A stretch of 64,000 nt of DNA from contig JABVXV010000051.1 of assembly GCA_013365325.1 (NCBI GenBank), positions 238,909 through 302,908 of the forward strand, read 5' to 3'. Shown piece by piece: positions 62,531 to 64,000 of the stretch. The position numbers and the translations under genes are program-made. How positions within the stretch are numbered: position 1 is the first letter of the stretch; every line of letters begins with the position of its first letter. The DNA is from Dipetalonema caudispina. Taxonomy: Eukaryota > Nematoda > Chromadorea > Rhabditida > Onchocercidae. The notes below the pieces were generated by a model. The model searched no databases and was not told where the DNA came from. It was given only the letters and a program-made list of their open reading frames with translations.

Positions 62531-63304
62531 TTAAGACTTTCCACAATGTTTACATATTTGCATAGGATTATCATGCACTTTGTCTTCATGATAAGTCCAT
62601 TGAACTGGTGGTGATATGTGTATCGTGAAGACTGGATCTTTATCAGACATCGCTTCTGAAATATCGAAAAAAAATGCACCTTTTTTTTAATTTCTAAAAA
62701 ATTTTTACAACGTTATCAATATCTATCTGCAAAAATATTTTGTTTGAAAATCCAAAAAAATTTCGACCTTAATTTTTCCAAATATATCAATTTCAATCTG
62801 TTTCAGAATCTAACAGCTACTCAACATATTTATAGTGATATCTTATCATATTTAGCTCACGTTCCTATAAAACCAAGTTTCTTTTTGAAAGCACAAAACA
62901 AACGCTAGACAAATGTCAACGATGCGCAGCTACTATTATAAGAAAATTGAAGTGGTAGCTGAGATACATTGAATTCCTATATAAAATAAATGGAGTGAAC
63001 TAAGTAATAATTACCTAAGCATAAGATGGTTTGGAAAGGATGATTTCACGACTACTCTCATAGTCTGTTTTTCAAAGGTAGCTTTTTTACGGCCGTATAC
63101 TACGAATAACTCAGTAGTTTTCTTTGAGATTCCGGAGAAATTCTACGTTAACTAATAATTATCCATCTCCGATCTTCAGTTAGGAAAAAACTGAAGAGAA
63201 GAAAGTTTCTACTAATTCTTAAAAATAAATCAAGACAAACCGTTTATCGAAACAGAGTTGGATACAATTTGCACAACTAAAACAATCGTCAAAAATTTCC
63301 ACAT
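62531..63304 (-). CDS. 62-residue secreted peptide with C-terminal CxxC
   Basis: Exon 63304-63241 encodes a signal peptide (MWKFLTIVLVVQIVSNS) and ends at AACG/GTTTGT in phase 1. Exon 62655-62531, after ATTTCAG, is open in the matching phase and ends ICKHCGKS then TAA. The mature part is about 43 residues, rich in His, Asp and Pro (VFTIHISPPVQWTYHEDK), with only two cysteines in a C-x2-C near the end. That pair could bind a metal with nearby histidines or form a small disulphide loop. No dibasic cleavage pattern or amidation site suggests a neuropeptide precursor. No family recognised; intron size about 585 bases. Confidence 0.5.
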
Positions 63305-64000
63305 AATTCTCAGTTGATTTCAGGGGTGAACACAAATCTATTTGTAGATCGAAGAACTTACGGAGTTGTACGAATCGTTGAAACTAACCGTCAGTATTAT
63401 ATACTTTGTATAACAACTGTTAAAAGTTTATGAATAGAAAGAGTTATCTTTGATTTCTATTCTATTTTGTATACAAAATCATTAAGGAAGGAGTATGGTA
63501 AAAAAAAGAGTATAATATAAGGAGAGAGATTAGCGGAAGTTACGGCGTAAAAAAGACAGAAAATTTTCTTTGCAAACAGTTGATATTTGCTGAAAGTTTT
63601 GTCAAAAGTTGTAAATGGCGCCCGAACAATACTGGAAATGCCTTAATTGCTCCCTGGACAAACAAAATTTCGATCAGCTGAAAATTTCTACAAGTTTCAA
63701 TAAATCAGACTGTAGGCACGAAGGAATCGATCATAATTTAGATTGTTTAACTGTAATATTACTTCCATTTTTAAATTGCCTTTAGTGAAATGTTGAATTA
63801 AAATTATCATTTCACTGCCATTATTTATCAAATTTTAGTCGGCAAAGTTGACATCCTTCAGTTGTAAATAATCACATGCTTCGAATGACTGTTAAACGAC
63901 CAATTTTGGATGGTTTCAATAACAAAATTGTGATCAAATGCTGCTATAATGCATAAATATGCTTATGATTAAAATTGTGTAAACAAAAGGTGCGACCCAT
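63305..64000. other. Right edge, no gene seen
   Basis: AT-rich, no exon with convincing splice sites on either strand; it includes the promoter side of the small secreted gene. Confidence 0.45.

Overview
The window looks like a stretch of nematode nuclear genome, most likely a spirurid/filarial worm. It is strongly AT-rich, with single-copy animal genes cut into many small exons by introns of about 100-900 bases. The 3' splice sites are short TTTCAG-like sequences with little pyrimidine tract, several start codons sit just after a spare TTTCAG (as in spliced-leader addition), and a nematode-style FMRFamide-type receptor is present. This placement is inference from gene content; no species can be named from sequence alone. 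All gene models below were built by hand from splice signals, reading phase and protein resemblance.

Layout: (1) 1-4.8 kb holds fragments of poorly resolved genes: a possible exon pair at the left edge, a minus-strand multi-exon gene ending in a coiled coil plus C-terminal membrane anchor, and an orphan cysteine-containing terminal exon. (2) 6.6-10.3 kb is a complete seven-exon plus-strand gene for a 394-residue protein I do not recognise. (3) 10.3-18.9 kb is gene-poor, with one phase-consistent two-exon candidate near 14.2-15.1 kb and a 290-base ATT repeat. (4) 18.9-22.2 kb is a six-exon class A GPCR of the FMRFamide-receptor type. (5) 24.3-43 kb is an accessory region of small secreted proteins: two near-identical copies of a two-Sushi-domain gene in a 3.34 kb direct duplication, a one-Sushi paralogue between them, a minus-strand ZUP1-like deubiquitinase gene, and a head-to-head pair of small secreted proteins sharing a CGP motif and a C-x2-YP-x2-C motif, one of them mucin-like. 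(6) 43.3-44.1 kb is a short unknown gene. (7) 45.2-55.7 kb is the 23-exon helicase gene rtel-1, fully traceable in phase to 993 residues. (8) 57.5-60.5 kb, convergent with rtel-1, is a mitochondrial enoyl-CoA hydratase gene (seven exons, 291 residues, both catalytic glutamates). (9) 62.5-63.3 kb is a two-exon minus-strand gene for a 62-residue secreted peptide with a CxxC motif.

The conserved genes (rtel-1, enoyl-CoA hydratase, ZUP1-like) act in separate pathways: telomere/recombination control, mitochondrial beta-oxidation and valine breakdown, and K63-ubiquitin removal. They form no operon that I can see. The most interesting part is the 24-43 kb block, which looks like a young, changing cluster of secreted cysteine-rich proteins: a recent segmental duplication, a shortened paralogue, a stranded Sushi-like exon fragment inside each duplicate, and a divergent secreted pair. 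It could be a lineage-specific set of excreted/secreted proteins; that role is inference only.
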